35,443 bases of DNA from Pseudomonadales bacterium (GCA_028279305.1 JANQOA010000064.1:1-35443), one strand, 5' to 3'. Numbered from the stretch's first letter, positions 1 through 7,969 are shown. Notes: generated by a model from the sequence alone, not told the origin. Translations and numbers: made by a program.

Positions 1-1524
1 CCCGTCGGTACGCAGCCCTTCATCCAGCGCCAGCACAAATTCCTCGGCGGTGGCCGCGCGTTTACCGGCCACACCGTAACCGGCAGCCAGTGACACCCAA
101 TCGATGTTGGGCAACTCAAACAGACTGGCGGCCCGTTCACCCACGGTGTTCACCCCCAGACGGCGGTATTCGGTGTCCAGAATGTTGTAGCTGCGGTTCG
201 AGTAGATGATGCTGATTATATTCAGCTGTTCCCGTGCCGCCGTCCACAGGTATTGCAGGGTGTAACCGGCGCCGCCATCGCCTAACAGCGCGAAGACCGG
301 CCGGTCCGGACAGGCAATCGCGGCCCCCACCGCGGCCGGTCCGCCCTGGCCGATGCTGCCGCCGGTCAGGTTAAGCCAGCTATGCCGCACCGATTGCTGC
401 AGTACCGGGTAAGCGGCCCCGCCGCCTCCGGAATCCAACGTTACAATGGCCTGGTCCGGCATCAGGGCCGCCAGCGCCTGGGCTACAACAGCAGTGTTCA
501 AGGCACCTTCCGGCAGGCCCGGGCGATTACCGTGTGCCACCGTCAGCGGATCGTCAGGCGCATCCAGCGCATCCGCTACCCGCTTTAAGCCGGCACAGAC
601 GTCCTCATGCCGGTGCGCCAGCCGCACGACCTCACAGCCGTGCGGAACCAGGTTGCTGGCGGTGCCCGGATAAGCAAAAAAGCTCACCGGCGCTTCCGCC
701 CCGGCCAGCACAAGTTTGCGCACGTCCTTTAATACCGCCGTCACGTGTTCGGGAAAATACGGCAGGCGTTCTACGCCGAATAAGCCGGGGCCGGACTCGA
801 CCCGGGCGGGAAAGGTGGGTGAGAACACCCGGCAGCCGGTTTTTCTGGCAATGCGCCCGGCCTGCTGCACCCCCTCAGCGGACAAACCGTTACCGTCAAC
901 CAGCAATAAAGTGCCGTCAGCGTCGTTGCCCAGGGCATCCACCGCATCGATCACTCCATCGTTGGTGACTTCAGCCAGCTGCCGGTACAAGCGCGGTCCA
1001 TTTGCCGAGTGGCCGCTGCCCCAGGCGCAATCCGTGGGCACAATCAAGGTAGCGACGTTGCCCAAGCCGGCTGGATTGGCAGCCAGCGCTGCGGTCACCG
1101 CATCGCGGCCGTCCTGACTCAGCCCTTCCGCGCTGGCCGAGGTGCGTACCCAGGCTGACACTCCGGAGGCAATGGCTTCGATGTTGCTGGTCAACGGGGC
1201 GTCAAAGTGCACGTGATAACGCGCGTGATCACCCACCAGATTGAGCACCGGAGTGGACGCGCGGCGGGCGTTGTGCAGGTTGGCTATGCCGTTACCCAGG
1301 CCGGCGCCCAGATGCAGCAGGGTACAGGCCGGCGTGCCGCGCATGCGCGCATAACCGTCCGCCGCGCCGGTACATACACCTTCAAACAAACACAGTACCG
1401 GACGCATATCGCTGATGCCGTCGATCGCCTGCACCAGGTGCATTTCCGAAGTGCCGGGATTCGCAAAACAAGTATCCACACCGGCACTCAACAGCCCGCG
1501 AATTAGAGTTTCCGCACCATTCAT
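1..1524 (-). CDS. Thiamine-diphosphate-dependent enzyme, acetolactate synthase large subunit-like (3' end outside window)
   Basis: The reading frame starts with ATG at 1524 (MNGAETLIRG) and stays open to base 1, giving 508 residues with the C-terminal tip missing; relatives are about 515-550 residues. Seen: the N-terminal TPP domain with conserved catalytic-type Glu48 in LFEGVCTGAADGYAR, and the C-terminal TPP/Mg motif beginning GDGGAGY at about residue 415 and ending NRSYN about 30 residues later. The family includes acetolactate synthase, benzoylformate decarboxylase and similar 2-oxoacid enzymes, usually cytosolic. Nothing here fixes the substrate; no small regulatory ilvH-like subunit lies nearby, so a catabolic decarboxylase or carboligase is as likely as valine/isoleucine biosynthesis. 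An AGGGG stretch about 10 nt upstream supports the start. It lies 71 nt downstream of the symporter gene on the same strand, probably in one transcript. Confidence 0.9.
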   Translation of the reverse strand, partial: MNGAETLIRGLLSAGVDTCFANPGTSEMHLVQAIDGISDMRPVLCLFEGVCTGAADGYARMRGTPACTLLHLGAGLGNGIANLHNARRASTPVLNLVGDHARYHVHFDAPLTSNIEAIASGVSAWVRTSASAEGLSQDGRDAVTAALAANPAGLGNVATLIVPTDCAWGSGHSANGPRLYRQLAEVTNDGVIDAVDALGNDADGTLLLVDGNGLSAEGVQQAGRIARKTGCRVFSPTFPARVESGPGLFGVERLPYFPEHVTAVLKDVRKLVLAGAEAPVSFFAYPGTASNLVPHGCEVVRLAHRHEDVCAGLKRVADALDAPDDPLTVAHGNRPGLPEGALNTAVVAQALAALMPDQAIVTLDSGGGGAAYPVLQQSVRHSWLNLTGGSIGQGGPAAVGAAIACPDRPVFALLGDGGAGYTLQYLWTAAREQLNIISIIYSNRSYNILDTEYRRLGVNTVGERAASLFELPNIDWVSLAAGYGVAGKRAATAEEFVLALDEGLRTDG

Positions 1525-1595
1525 TACTGCCAGCCCCTGCCCCGCATCATCTGCGCCAGTTTCCAGATCCAGAGCTTACTCGATTTACCGGCAAA

Positions 1596-3053
1596 TTATG
1601 ACTCTGTACGGGCGCGCATGATTTTCAATTGCTGCAGAATTTCATCGTGGCGCGCCTTGTCCAGATTGTGCTTGGAATAGCAGTAAATACACACCAGCGC
1701 AAAGCCGCAGACAATGGGGCCGTATATCAAACCCAGCCACTGCAGCGTATGCGGCGGGATGTCCGCGGCGCTGACCACGTCCGCACCCTGCGGCCAGTTG
1801 ATGAGTTTCAGCGCCACGCCGGCCATAAACGTGCCCAGCGCGGTGGTTACCTTGTTAGAAAAGGACACTGCGGAAAAGAAGATGCCCTCCTGCCGCTTGC
1901 CGGTCGACAGCTCATGCTCATCAACAATGTCCGCCACCATGGAATTAAAGCTGACCAGTGCCTGTACCACCCCCAGCCCCTGCACCAGCTTGATGCCGAT
2001 CAGGGTCCACAGCAGCGCCTGGGTGTCGTTTTCGGGGAACCAGCCGAGCAGGCGCAGCACCACCGGCACGGTCTGGCACAACGCCCACCACAACGTGCCG
2101 TACACCACCGAAGGTTTTTTGCCGAAGCGCTCGTTGAGCCGCCGCGCCACCAGGGTCCCCAGCAACGCGCCCACCGGGGTGGCCATGAAAAACATCAGAT
2201 TGCCGGTGCTGGCCAACTCCCAGAAGTAGGTGTTCATGTACAGATTGAGCGCGGTATCCACGCCGACCATGGTAAAAACCAGCAGGATGCCGGCAAACAG
2301 CCAGCGGAAGGTACGGTGGGTAAGCGCTTCGCGGGATTCTTTGAGGGTACGCTTCACCACCGCCAGGGCGCCGTCAAAACGCTGCCGTTGCAGAGGCTGC
2401 ACCAGGAAAGGAATGCGTTTGTGGGTGCCCAGGGCTGAGATGATCACCACCCCGGCCGTGATGAGGGCCAGGGTCGCGCCGAAAGGCACATATTTGGCCA
2501 CATCAAACTGGCCTTTAGGGAAGGCTTCGCTGTCGGCCAGAAACAAACCAAACCCCAGCCCGTAGGTAATAAAGTGACCGGCATAACTGCAGAAGTAGCG
2601 GTAGGCCACCACCGTGGTGCGCTCGTGGAAGTCTTCCGTCAGTTCCGCACCCAGGGATATGTGGGGAATGTACACCAGGGTGATGCAGACCCGGGTGAGC
2701 ACGGCAAACACCGTCAGCCACACAAACAAGCCAAATTCACCCAGCGCCGGCGGGCTGAACAGGCCGAACAGCGCCGCCGCCAGCGGCAGCGCGGCGGCGT
2801 ACAGGAACGGGTGGCGGCGGCCGTAGCGGCCGCGCCAGCTATCCGAAACGGAGCCCACAACCGGGTCGGTAATGGCATCCACAACCAGCGCTATGGCAAC
2901 CGCCAGACCCGTGTAAAAACTTGATACGCCCAGCACCTGAGCGTAGTAGAAGAAGATAAAAACACTGAACGCCGCGTTCTTGATACCTTCCGACGCCTGG
3001 CCCACGCCGTAGCTGAGCTTGGTGGCAAATGTTAACGGGGGCGGCGTCTGCAT
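1596..3053 (-). CDS. GPH-type MFS sugar/cation symporter
   Basis: A 485-residue integral membrane protein with about 12 hydrophobic segments. The N-terminal third carries the glycoside-pentoside-hexuronide:cation symporter signature: an ITDPVVGSVSD stretch after TM2 followed by RYGRRHPFL. Members move sugars or glycosides with Na+ or H+ across the inner membrane, but marine relatives with this general look are often of unknown substrate. The last residues form a basic/charged cytoplasmic tail (KHNLDKARHDEILQQLKIMRA). The gene starts 44 nt from the divergent thioesterase and probably forms an operon with the downstream TPP enzyme, suggesting that transporter and enzyme act on related small molecules (inference). 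No good Shine-Dalgarno is visible: only AGG placed 2 nt before the ATG. Confidence 0.9.
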   Translation of the reverse strand: MQTPPPLTFATKLSYGVGQASEGIKNAAFSVFIFFYYAQVLGVSSFYTGLAVAIALVVDAITDPVVGSVSDSWRGRYGRRHPFLYAAALPLAAALFGLFSPPALGEFGLFVWLTVFAVLTRVCITLVYIPHISLGAELTEDFHERTTVVAYRYFCSYAGHFITYGLGFGLFLADSEAFPKGQFDVAKYVPFGATLALITAGVVIISALGTHKRIPFLVQPLQRQRFDGALAVVKRTLKESREALTHRTFRWLFAGILLVFTMVGVDTALNLYMNTYFWELASTGNLMFFMATPVGALLGTLVARRLNERFGKKPSVVYGTLWWALCQTVPVVLRLLGWFPENDTQALLWTLIGIKLVQGLGVVQALVSFNSMVADIVDEHELSTGKRQEGIFFSAVSFSNKVTTALGTFMAGVALKLINWPQGADVVSAADIPPHTLQWLGLIYGPIVCGFALVCIYCYSKHNLDKARHDEILQQLKIMRARTES

Positions 3054-3066
3054 GGCCTGAAGTGTA

Positions 3067-3087
3067 TAACGGTTAACGTTGCCGTTA
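3067..3087. promoter_or_regulatory. Inverted repeat in the divergent MFS/thioesterase promoter gap
   Basis: TAACGG (3067-3072) and CCGTTA (3082-3087) are perfect inverted arms with a 9-nt spacer containing the palindrome AACGTT. The repeat fills the centre of the 44-nt gap between the two divergent starts, so a dimeric repressor here could control both genes. TAATAT at 3086-3091 could be the -10 of the plus-strand gene, which would start transcription almost at the ATG at 3098. No regulator gene is adjacent. Confidence 0.35.
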
Positions 3088-3097
3088 ATATGCGTGT

Positions 3098-3595
3098 ATG
3101 CATGATTTTGAAACCGCTCCTGTCATCTGTCCGGCTGAAACCGTGCTGGAGGATTGGATTGACTACAACGGCCACCTGAACATGGCCTTCTACAACGTGC
3201 TTTTCGACCACGGGGTAGACCACATTTTCGACTGGTTGGGCATCGGCGAGGCTTACGCCCGCAGCGGCGAGGGCTCCTGCTTTATCATGGAAGCGCATGT
3301 GCATTACCTGCAGGAGCTTGCGCTGGGGGACAACGTGCAGGTGCACTTTCAACTGCTCGGCTATGACAGCAAACGCCTGCATTTTTTCGAACAGCTTTAT
3401 CATGTGGAGGCCGGTTATCTGGCTGCCACATCAGAACAATTGGGCATGCATGTGGACATGCGCGAACGGCGCTCGGCACCTTTCCCCGGCCACGTTCGTG
3501 AGAAACTCGAGTTCCTGCGCCGGCGCCACGTTAAATTGGCCCGCCCCGCCCAGGTCGGCCATGTGATGGGTCTCAAGCCGCACGCGGCTGAATAA
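3098..3595 (+). CDS. Hotdog-fold thioesterase (4HBT-like)
   Basis: A 165-residue protein with the hotdog thioesterase signature near the N-terminus: DYNGHLNMAFY, with Asp22, Asn24, Gly25 and His26, matching the D-x-N-G-H-x-N pattern of 4-hydroxybenzoyl-CoA/betainyl-CoA thioesterase relatives. It ends with a basic helix region (EKLEFLRRRHVKLARPAQ). The expected reaction is hydrolysis of a small or medium acyl-CoA in the cytoplasm. The start at 3098 is constrained by an in-frame TAA at 3086-3088, and no Shine-Dalgarno precedes it, so a leaderless or near-leaderless mRNA is possible. It is divergent from the symporter and convergent, with a 17-nt gap, with the radical SAM gene. Confidence 0.88.
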   Translation: MHDFETAPVICPAETVLEDWIDYNGHLNMAFYNVLFDHGVDHIFDWLGIGEAYARSGEGSCFIMEAHVHYLQELALGDNVQVHFQLLGYDSKRLHFFEQLYHVEAGYLAATSEQLGMHVDMRERRSAPFPGHVREKLEFLRRRHVKLARPAQVGHVMGLKPHAAE

Positions 3596-3612
3596 CAAAC
3601 AGCCAACCGCAA

Positions 3613-4593
3613 TCAGGCGGAGCAGCTGCCGCCGCCGAGCACACAGAACTGCGCGCAGTAGGGATGATTCAGCGCCACGGAAGTTAAGCTGGAGCGCAGC
3701 GAGCGGCCATACGCAAACCCGCTTTCATGGGGCAGCAAGGTGCAGGCCACCACTTGCGGCGCGGCAGCGCCGCGGCGTTTGACCACCATGCGCGCGCTGG
3801 CGCACATCATGGCGTCCGGGGAGACATCCAGAATATCCCAGCAGGCAGTGGTTATTTCAGGCACCTGAGACTGTTTTTGCATCTCCGGAAACAGCACCAG
3901 AGCTTGCTCGTTGTAGGCATCCAGGGTGATGCCGTGCTGCCGGAACAGGTTGGCGAACCCCTGCCGCAAATCGGTTTCCGACTCCGCGGCCGCGCCGTTG
4001 CCGCCGGCGTAATCCGGGGGGAACATGCGGCCGGCCACCTGCAGGCGAAAGCCGTGCCGGCTCAACCAGGAGAGGCCGCGCAGCATGGGTGCCCAACTGC
4101 CTTTACCCCGTTCCAGCTGGTGGCGCTGACGGCTGTAGTGGTCCACGGAAACCCGCAGCGTCAACTGCTCCGGATAGGCCCGCTGCAGCGCCAGCAGACG
4201 CTCCCCGGCGCGCAGCATCGGCCGCATGGCGTTGGTCAGCACCAGCACCTGAAAACCGGCAGCCAGACAGTCCTGGAGGATATCCGCTAACTCGGGATTC
4301 AGAAACGGCTCACCGCCGGTGATGCCAATCTCGCGCACCGGCAAGCTGTGCAGACGGATTTCTTCCAGATAGTCTGCCACTTCCGCGCGCGACAGATACG
4401 CCAGACGGTCGTTGCTGGGACTGGATTCGATATAACAGTGGCTGCAGGTCAGGTTGCACAAAGTGCCGGTGTTGAACCAGACCGTGCGCAGGCTGCGCAA
4501 TTGCACCCGGGCGCGCGGCTGGCCGTCTGCCGTGACATGCGGATCCTTGAACCTGGACGCGGCGGGGGAAAACTGGCTGGCAATAATATTCAT
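3613..4593 (-). CDS. Radical SAM protein with six additional C-terminal cysteines
   Basis: A 326-residue protein. The radical SAM cluster motif CNLTCSHC provides Cys46, Cys50 and Cys53 (CX3CX2C), followed by the GGEP-type SAM-binding motif at about residues 93-96 (ITGGEPFLNPE). The C-terminal part adds Cys251, Cys264, Cys284, Cys313, Cys317 and Cys324, with a Gly-rich end GGGSCSA. This is consistent with a SPASM/twitch-like auxiliary iron-sulfur cluster, as in peptide- or cofactor-modifying enzymes; the cluster is inferred from the cysteine pattern only. No peptide precursor gene is recognisable next to it. The gene is downstream of the acyl-CoA dehydrogenase on the same strand, with a 75-nt gap that contains a strong hairpin. 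The substrate is unknown. Confidence 0.85.
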   Translation of the reverse strand: MNIIASQFSPAASRFKDPHVTADGQPRARVQLRSLRTVWFNTGTLCNLTCSHCYIESSPSNDRLAYLSRAEVADYLEEIRLHSLPVREIGITGGEPFLNPELADILQDCLAAGFQVLVLTNAMRPMLRAGERLLALQRAYPEQLTLRVSVDHYSRQRHQLERGKGSWAPMLRGLSWLSRHGFRLQVAGRMFPPDYAGGNGAAAESETDLRQGFANLFRQHGITLDAYNEQALVLFPEMQKQSQVPEITTACWDILDVSPDAMMCASARMVVKRRGAAAPQVVACTLLPHESGFAYGRSLRSSLTSVALNHPYCAQFCVLGGGSCSA

Positions 4594-4615
4594 GCCAACA
4601 TATGACCGCCGGATC

Positions 4616-4638
4616 CGGCACCGGTTCGCCCGGTGCCG
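4616..4638. repeat. Perfect 9-bp hairpin between acyl-CoA dehydrogenase and radical SAM genes
   Basis: CGGCACCGG (4616-4624) and CCGGTGCCG (4630-4638) are perfectly complementary around a 5-nt loop. In the direction of transcription (minus) no U-tract follows, so it is not a classical intrinsic terminator. It could attenuate read-through into the radical SAM gene or protect the 3' end of the dehydrogenase message. Confidence 0.5.
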
Positions 4639-4668
4639 TTAAATTCCAGCGGCAAACCCGGGGTGACG

Positions 4669-5814
4669 CTAGTACCCTTCCAACTCTCCGTAGCGGTTGC
4701 GGTGAAAGTTAACGTCGCCGAAAGTCTGTTCGGTGACCGCAGCGCGCTTGATGAAGAAGCCGATATCAAATTCGTCGGTCATGCCGATACCGCCATGCAT
4801 CTGGATGCCTTCGCGGCTGACCAGGTTAAAGGTTTCTCCCACTTTGGCTTTTGTCAGGCTGGCCAGTTTGGCCACTTCTTCAGCATCCCGGGCTTCATCC
4901 AGAGCGGTCAGCGCTTCCAGCACACAGGATTTGGAAAGTTCGATTTCGCAGAACATATTTGCGGCACGGTGTTTCAGCGCCTGGAAGGAGCCGATGGGTA
5001 CACCAAATTGTTTCCGTTCCTTCAGATATTCAACGGTACGCTCAAAACACTCCTGCAGCGCGCCGAGCATTTCCGCGGAGATGCCGATGCGGGCAATGTC
5101 CAACGCCGGATCAAGAACGTCAGCAGCACCGTCCACCGCGCCGACCACAGCGTCCGCGCCCACCGTCACATCCTTAAACTCTATGTTGGCGGCGTTGCGG
5201 GAATCCGCCATGCGGGTACGGGTTACGGTCACACCGTCCGCTTCGCGGTCAACCACAAACAGGGTGATACCGCTGCGGTCTCCACTGTTGCCCGAGGTGC
5301 GCGCCGCCACAATCAGCTTGTCCGCCACATGCCCGTCCAGGACAAAGGTCTTACTGCCGGAAATCTTATACCCGTCCCCCGCGGACTGGGCGGTGGCGGC
5401 CACGTTGTAAGGCGCATGGCGGTGTCCTTCTTCCAGCGCCAGTGCCAGCAGCAGGCTGCCCGCCGCCACCTGGGGGAGCAGCTCAGCCTTCTGGGCATCG
5501 CTGCCGCCGAGATTAATGATGGTGCCGCCCACCCAAACAGAGGCATACAGCGGGCTGGCGGACAAGGTGCGGCCGGTTTCCTCCGTCACCACCCCCAGAC
5601 CCTTATAGCCGAACGCCAGGCCGCCGTGGTCTTCCGCCCACGGGATGGCTGCCCAACCCAGTTCCACCATGGCGTTCCAGGTAGCACGGTCAAAACCGTC
5701 CGCATTATCAGAATCACGCAAATCGCGCAGTTGGCTGATGGGTGCATTATTTGTGCAAAAGTCCTTTGCACTGTCTTTGAGCATGGTTTGCTCTTCGTTA
5801 AGAATCATGGGCAT
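4669..5814 (-). CDS. Acyl-CoA dehydrogenase family protein
   Basis: A 381-residue flavoprotein of the usual length. Seen: the N-terminal helical domain, the middle beta domain (LALALEEGHRH, then the DGYKISGSKTFV strand region) and the C-terminal FAD/tetramer region with RKQFGVPIGSFQALKHR at about 267-283 and QMHGGIGMTDEFD at about 338-350. The family removes two hydrogens from the alpha-beta bond of an acyl-CoA and passes electrons to ETF. The usual C-terminal catalytic Glu of the YEGT type is not visible (FGDVNFHRNRYGELEGY there instead), and the alternative isovaleryl-type position reads LDIARIG with Ala. This could mean a heteromeric type needing a partner subunit, or a Glu/Asp elsewhere. 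The start at 5814 is supported by GAGAGGGGAAG just upstream. Confidence 0.92.
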   Translation of the reverse strand: MPMILNEEQTMLKDSAKDFCTNNAPISQLRDLRDSDNADGFDRATWNAMVELGWAAIPWAEDHGGLAFGYKGLGVVTEETGRTLSASPLYASVWVGGTIINLGGSDAQKAELLPQVAAGSLLLALALEEGHRHAPYNVAATAQSAGDGYKISGSKTFVLDGHVADKLIVAARTSGNSGDRSGITLFVVDREADGVTVTRTRMADSRNAANIEFKDVTVGADAVVGAVDGAADVLDPALDIARIGISAEMLGALQECFERTVEYLKERKQFGVPIGSFQALKHRAANMFCEIELSKSCVLEALTALDEARDAEEVAKLASLTKAKVGETFNLVSREGIQMHGGIGMTDEFDIGFFIKRAAVTEQTFGDVNFHRNRYGELEGY

Positions 5815-6112
5815 CGAATGCTTCCCCTCTCATTTGTCAACTAACTATTCTTTTTTATGTCGATTTTATGACTATGGCTTGCGCCTTTTGCATAAAACCC
5901 GTTGCACCGCTATCCGCCGTTTGCTGCCGGAATCGTCTGTGGCGGCGCAAAAAACGCGTTATGAAAACAGTTTCAGCGGCAATTGTCGAGGTTAGCGGCG
6001 CCCCGCAGAGGCGGCCGGCAGCGCTGCTGCTTAATTACGTTCCACTTACATCCGTTACATGATCCGCGCAGCAGTTTGTGACCTGCGTACCTAAAATTGG
6101 GCCTGTACTAAA
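5815..6112. other. 298-nt intergenic region between divergent starts
   Basis: I see no convincing gene here. It must hold the promoters for the dehydrogenase (minus) and the small exported protein (plus). An 8-bp palindrome AACGCGTT lies at 5953-5960. A TAAAAT -10-like hexamer occurs on the minus strand upstream of the dehydrogenase, but no good -35 is paired with it, so I do not call a promoter. Confidence 0.5.
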
Positions 6113-6424
6113 ATGGATAGCCCGGCTGTGAGACGTACTCCGTTACTCATGTTCTTACTCTGCATCTTCTTACACATAGACGTGTCAGCGGATGAGCTGT
6201 CCATTCCGGGTACCGCCACGTTTGATGTCAGGGGAGAGGGTTTGCAGATCACGCAGACGCAAGCAGTACCGCCGGGCGAAATTCAACGGGGCGTACACAT
6301 CGCGGGGCCTGCTTTGGAGCCGAGCAGTACCATTGCAGGTACCTTCGATTACTCATATTTTCTGGTCCTCGGCCTGGGCGTAGCCGGTCTGGTCTGGATG
6401 CGCCGCCAGAGCCAGTCACTCTAA
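6113..6424 (+). CDS. Small exported protein with C-terminal membrane anchor, function unknown
   Basis: A 103-residue protein I do not recognise. It has an N-terminal signal peptide (RR at 7-8, hydrophobic 11-21, likely cleavage near VSA-DE) and a short polar middle. The C-terminal hydrophobic helix (about 81-96, YFLVLGLGVAGLVW) is followed immediately by RR and a polar tail. The hydrophobic helix plus Arg pair, with LEPSS about 10 residues before it, recalls exosortase-type (PEP-CTERM) sorting tails, but the motif is not canonical and the spacing is long, so this is only a resemblance. The stop is 48 nt before the methyltransferase start and in the same frame, so the two may be co-transcribed. 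No clear Shine-Dalgarno is present. Confidence 0.6.
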   Translation: MDSPAVRRTPLLMFLLCIFLHIDVSADELSIPGTATFDVRGEGLQITQTQAVPPGEIQRGVHIAGPALEPSSTIAGTFDYSYFLVLGLGVAGLVWMRRQSQSL

Positions 6425-6472
6425 CCACCCGCACCCCTTGCAGCCCCGGGCACAGCGCGGCAGCATGGTTGT

Positions 6473-7177
6473 GTGCGTGTCGTTTCCCCAGAACCTCTGC
6501 AGGCGCTGACCAGCGCGCTGCGTCAAACCCTGCCGATGGCCAGCATCGAAGCCGTGCCCCTGCCCGGCTGCGGACAGATTACCCTGGGCCTGATTAATGC
6601 GGACTTCCCCACCGGACCGCTGCCCGGGGATGTGATGCGTGATGTGCTGGCCAGACCGGCTTATTGGAGCTTGTGCTGGGGCAGCGGTCTGGCGCTGGCG
6701 CAATTTATCCTCGGCAATCCGCACTGGGTGGCCGGCAAACAGGTGGTTGATCTGGGTTCCGGTTCCGGCGTGGTGGCCATCGCCGCCGCCCTGGCCGGTG
6801 CGGACCGCGTCGTGGCCTGCGACTCGGACGCGGATGCGCGCCTGGCCACCGCGGTAAATGCGGAGCTGAACGGGGTGCGGGTGGACACGGCCGGCGCGCT
6901 GCCGGCGCGATGCGACATCCTGCTGATGGCGGACGTGCTCTACGACAAACAGAATCTGCCGCTGCTGACCCTGGCCCAGCAACATGCCAACGAAGTGCTT
7001 GTAGCCGACTCGCGGGTGACCGAACTGCCCGACCCGGGGTATGACGAGATCCTCACCATCAACGCCCTGACATTCCCGAATCTCGGGGAATTTGACGAAT
7101 ACGGCACCGCCCACCTGTTTCACTGGCGGGCACCGGACCGAAACACTACACCCGCGCCGCCGCCGCGGAAGTACTAA
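6473..7177 (+). CDS. Class I SAM-dependent methyltransferase, METTL20/PrmA-like (protein lysine methyltransferase candidate)
   Basis: A 234-residue Rossmann-fold methyltransferase. Motif I is VVDLGSGSGVVAIAAALAGA (from about residue 91), followed by the acidic end of strand 2, VVACDSD. Upstream sits the PAYWSLCWGSGLALAQFI segment, typical of the METTL20 (electron transfer flavoprotein beta-subunit lysine methyltransferase) and L11 methyltransferase-related group. The post-II region ILLMADVLYD fits the D-V-L-Y variant of the same family. The likely reaction is methylation of a protein lysine; ETF-beta is a reasonable substrate guess because an acyl-CoA dehydrogenase gene lies nearby, but this is inference. 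The start is GTG at 6473; an ATG at 6465 is out of frame and hits a stop. Confidence 0.83.
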   Translation: MRVVSPEPLQALTSALRQTLPMASIEAVPLPGCGQITLGLINADFPTGPLPGDVMRDVLARPAYWSLCWGSGLALAQFILGNPHWVAGKQVVDLGSGSGVVAIAAALAGADRVVACDSDADARLATAVNAELNGVRVDTAGALPARCDILLMADVLYDKQNLPLLTLAQQHANEVLVADSRVTELPDPGYDEILTINALTFPNLGEFDEYGTAHLFHWRAPDRNTTPAPPPRKY

Positions 7178-7214
7178 CCCCGAAACAGCCCCGGCCGCGC
7201 GCCGTTCATGCCTG

Positions 7215-7940
7215 TCAGCCGCCTGTTGCCGGCTGCTCATACAACAGCAGGCTGAACTCCCGTGCGGCGCTGTTGACAACGTCACGTTCGGTCACCACCT
7301 GGGGTTGGCCGAGCCAGGCCAGGGCTTCATCCACTCCGGCAAAATCAATCAACACCATGCGCTGCCAGCGGGCTGCTGAATTCAGTACGTCCAGCTCAGC
7401 GTTCAGCAGTATACGGCCGCCGTGGACGGCAACCCCGGCCAGCAGCGGCGCCAGCGGGTCCACCTGGGTATTTTCCCGGTCCACTACCAGACAGATCACC
7501 AGTGCCGGCTGCCAGGTATCAATTTCACTCAGGGTATAACTGCCCAGCCGCATGCCGCGCAGCCCTTCAGTGAGGTCCTGCAACAGTCCGTAGGGGCTGG
7601 AAGTCATTACCTGCGCCACGTCCTGGGCCTGGGGGATGCGGTAAAACAACACGTGCTGCCATTCGTCGGCGCTGCGCCCGTTGGCGACGTGCCGCAGTTG
7701 CAGCGCCGGCCGCGGCACCCCGCCTTCACTGAGTACCAGCTGCCGCAGCGGCTGCAGATAACGGGGCTGCAGTTGATCCGCCGCCCCGGAGACAAATTCC
7801 GCCACCAGATAGGGTTGGCCGCGGTTGCTGTCGTAAAACGCCAGACTGGCCAGATTCGGCCCGATCCACCACAACACCCCTCCCACCAGCACCGCAATGC
7901 CGCCGACCAGGGTGACTAATACACTGAAACTTTTCCCCAC
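7215..7940 (-). CDS. Membrane-anchored protein with two DUF1330-like halves, function unknown
   Basis: I place the start at GTG 7940 (241 residues, MGKSFSVLV...). The frame is open farther upstream, but that part is antisense to the hydrolase gene, and a promoter at 7970-7998 would start transcription just upstream of the GTG. Seen: one N-terminal TM helix (about residues 4-22, ending in GGVLWW) with the rest probably periplasmic. The two halves each end in a similar block: EWQHVLFYRI...LRGMRLGSYTL and RWQRMVLIDFAGVDEALAWL...REFSLLLYE. The second resembles the dimeric alpha-beta barrel of DUF1330 (FAGVDEALAWL, then an R-rich helix and a closing strand). The duplication and family link are pattern-based inference. 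It is divergent from the hydrolase operon. Confidence 0.6.
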   Translation of the reverse strand: MGKSFSVLVTLVGGIAVLVGGVLWWIGPNLASLAFYDSNRGQPYLVAEFVSGAADQLQPRYLQPLRQLVLSEGGVPRPALQLRHVANGRSADEWQHVLFYRIPQAQDVAQVMTSSPYGLLQDLTEGLRGMRLGSYTLSEIDTWQPALVICLVVDRENTQVDPLAPLLAGVAVHGGRILLNAELDVLNSAARWQRMVLIDFAGVDEALAWLGQPQVVTERDVVNSAAREFSLLLYEQPATGG

Positions 7941-7969
7941 TTCTACCCACCGGGTATTCGAACGCAGGG

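Noticed and set aside
4616-4638. Hairpin as intrinsic terminator
   Set aside because: No T-run follows the stem on the transcribed minus strand; left as a structural repeat.
4633-5844. Plus-strand ORF of 403 codons opposite the acyl-CoA dehydrogenase
   Set aside because: Antisense shadow of a clear acyl-CoA dehydrogenase.
5787-5850. TTGACA as -35 element for the acyl-CoA dehydrogenase
   Set aside because: The hexamer lies only about 25 nt from the start codon; a 17-nt spacer would put the -10 at the ATG, and no -10 sequence is there.
6378-6421. True PEP-CTERM signal on the small exported protein
   Set aside because: The motif is LEPSS rather than V-PEP, and it lies about 10 residues before the helix; kept only as a resemblance.
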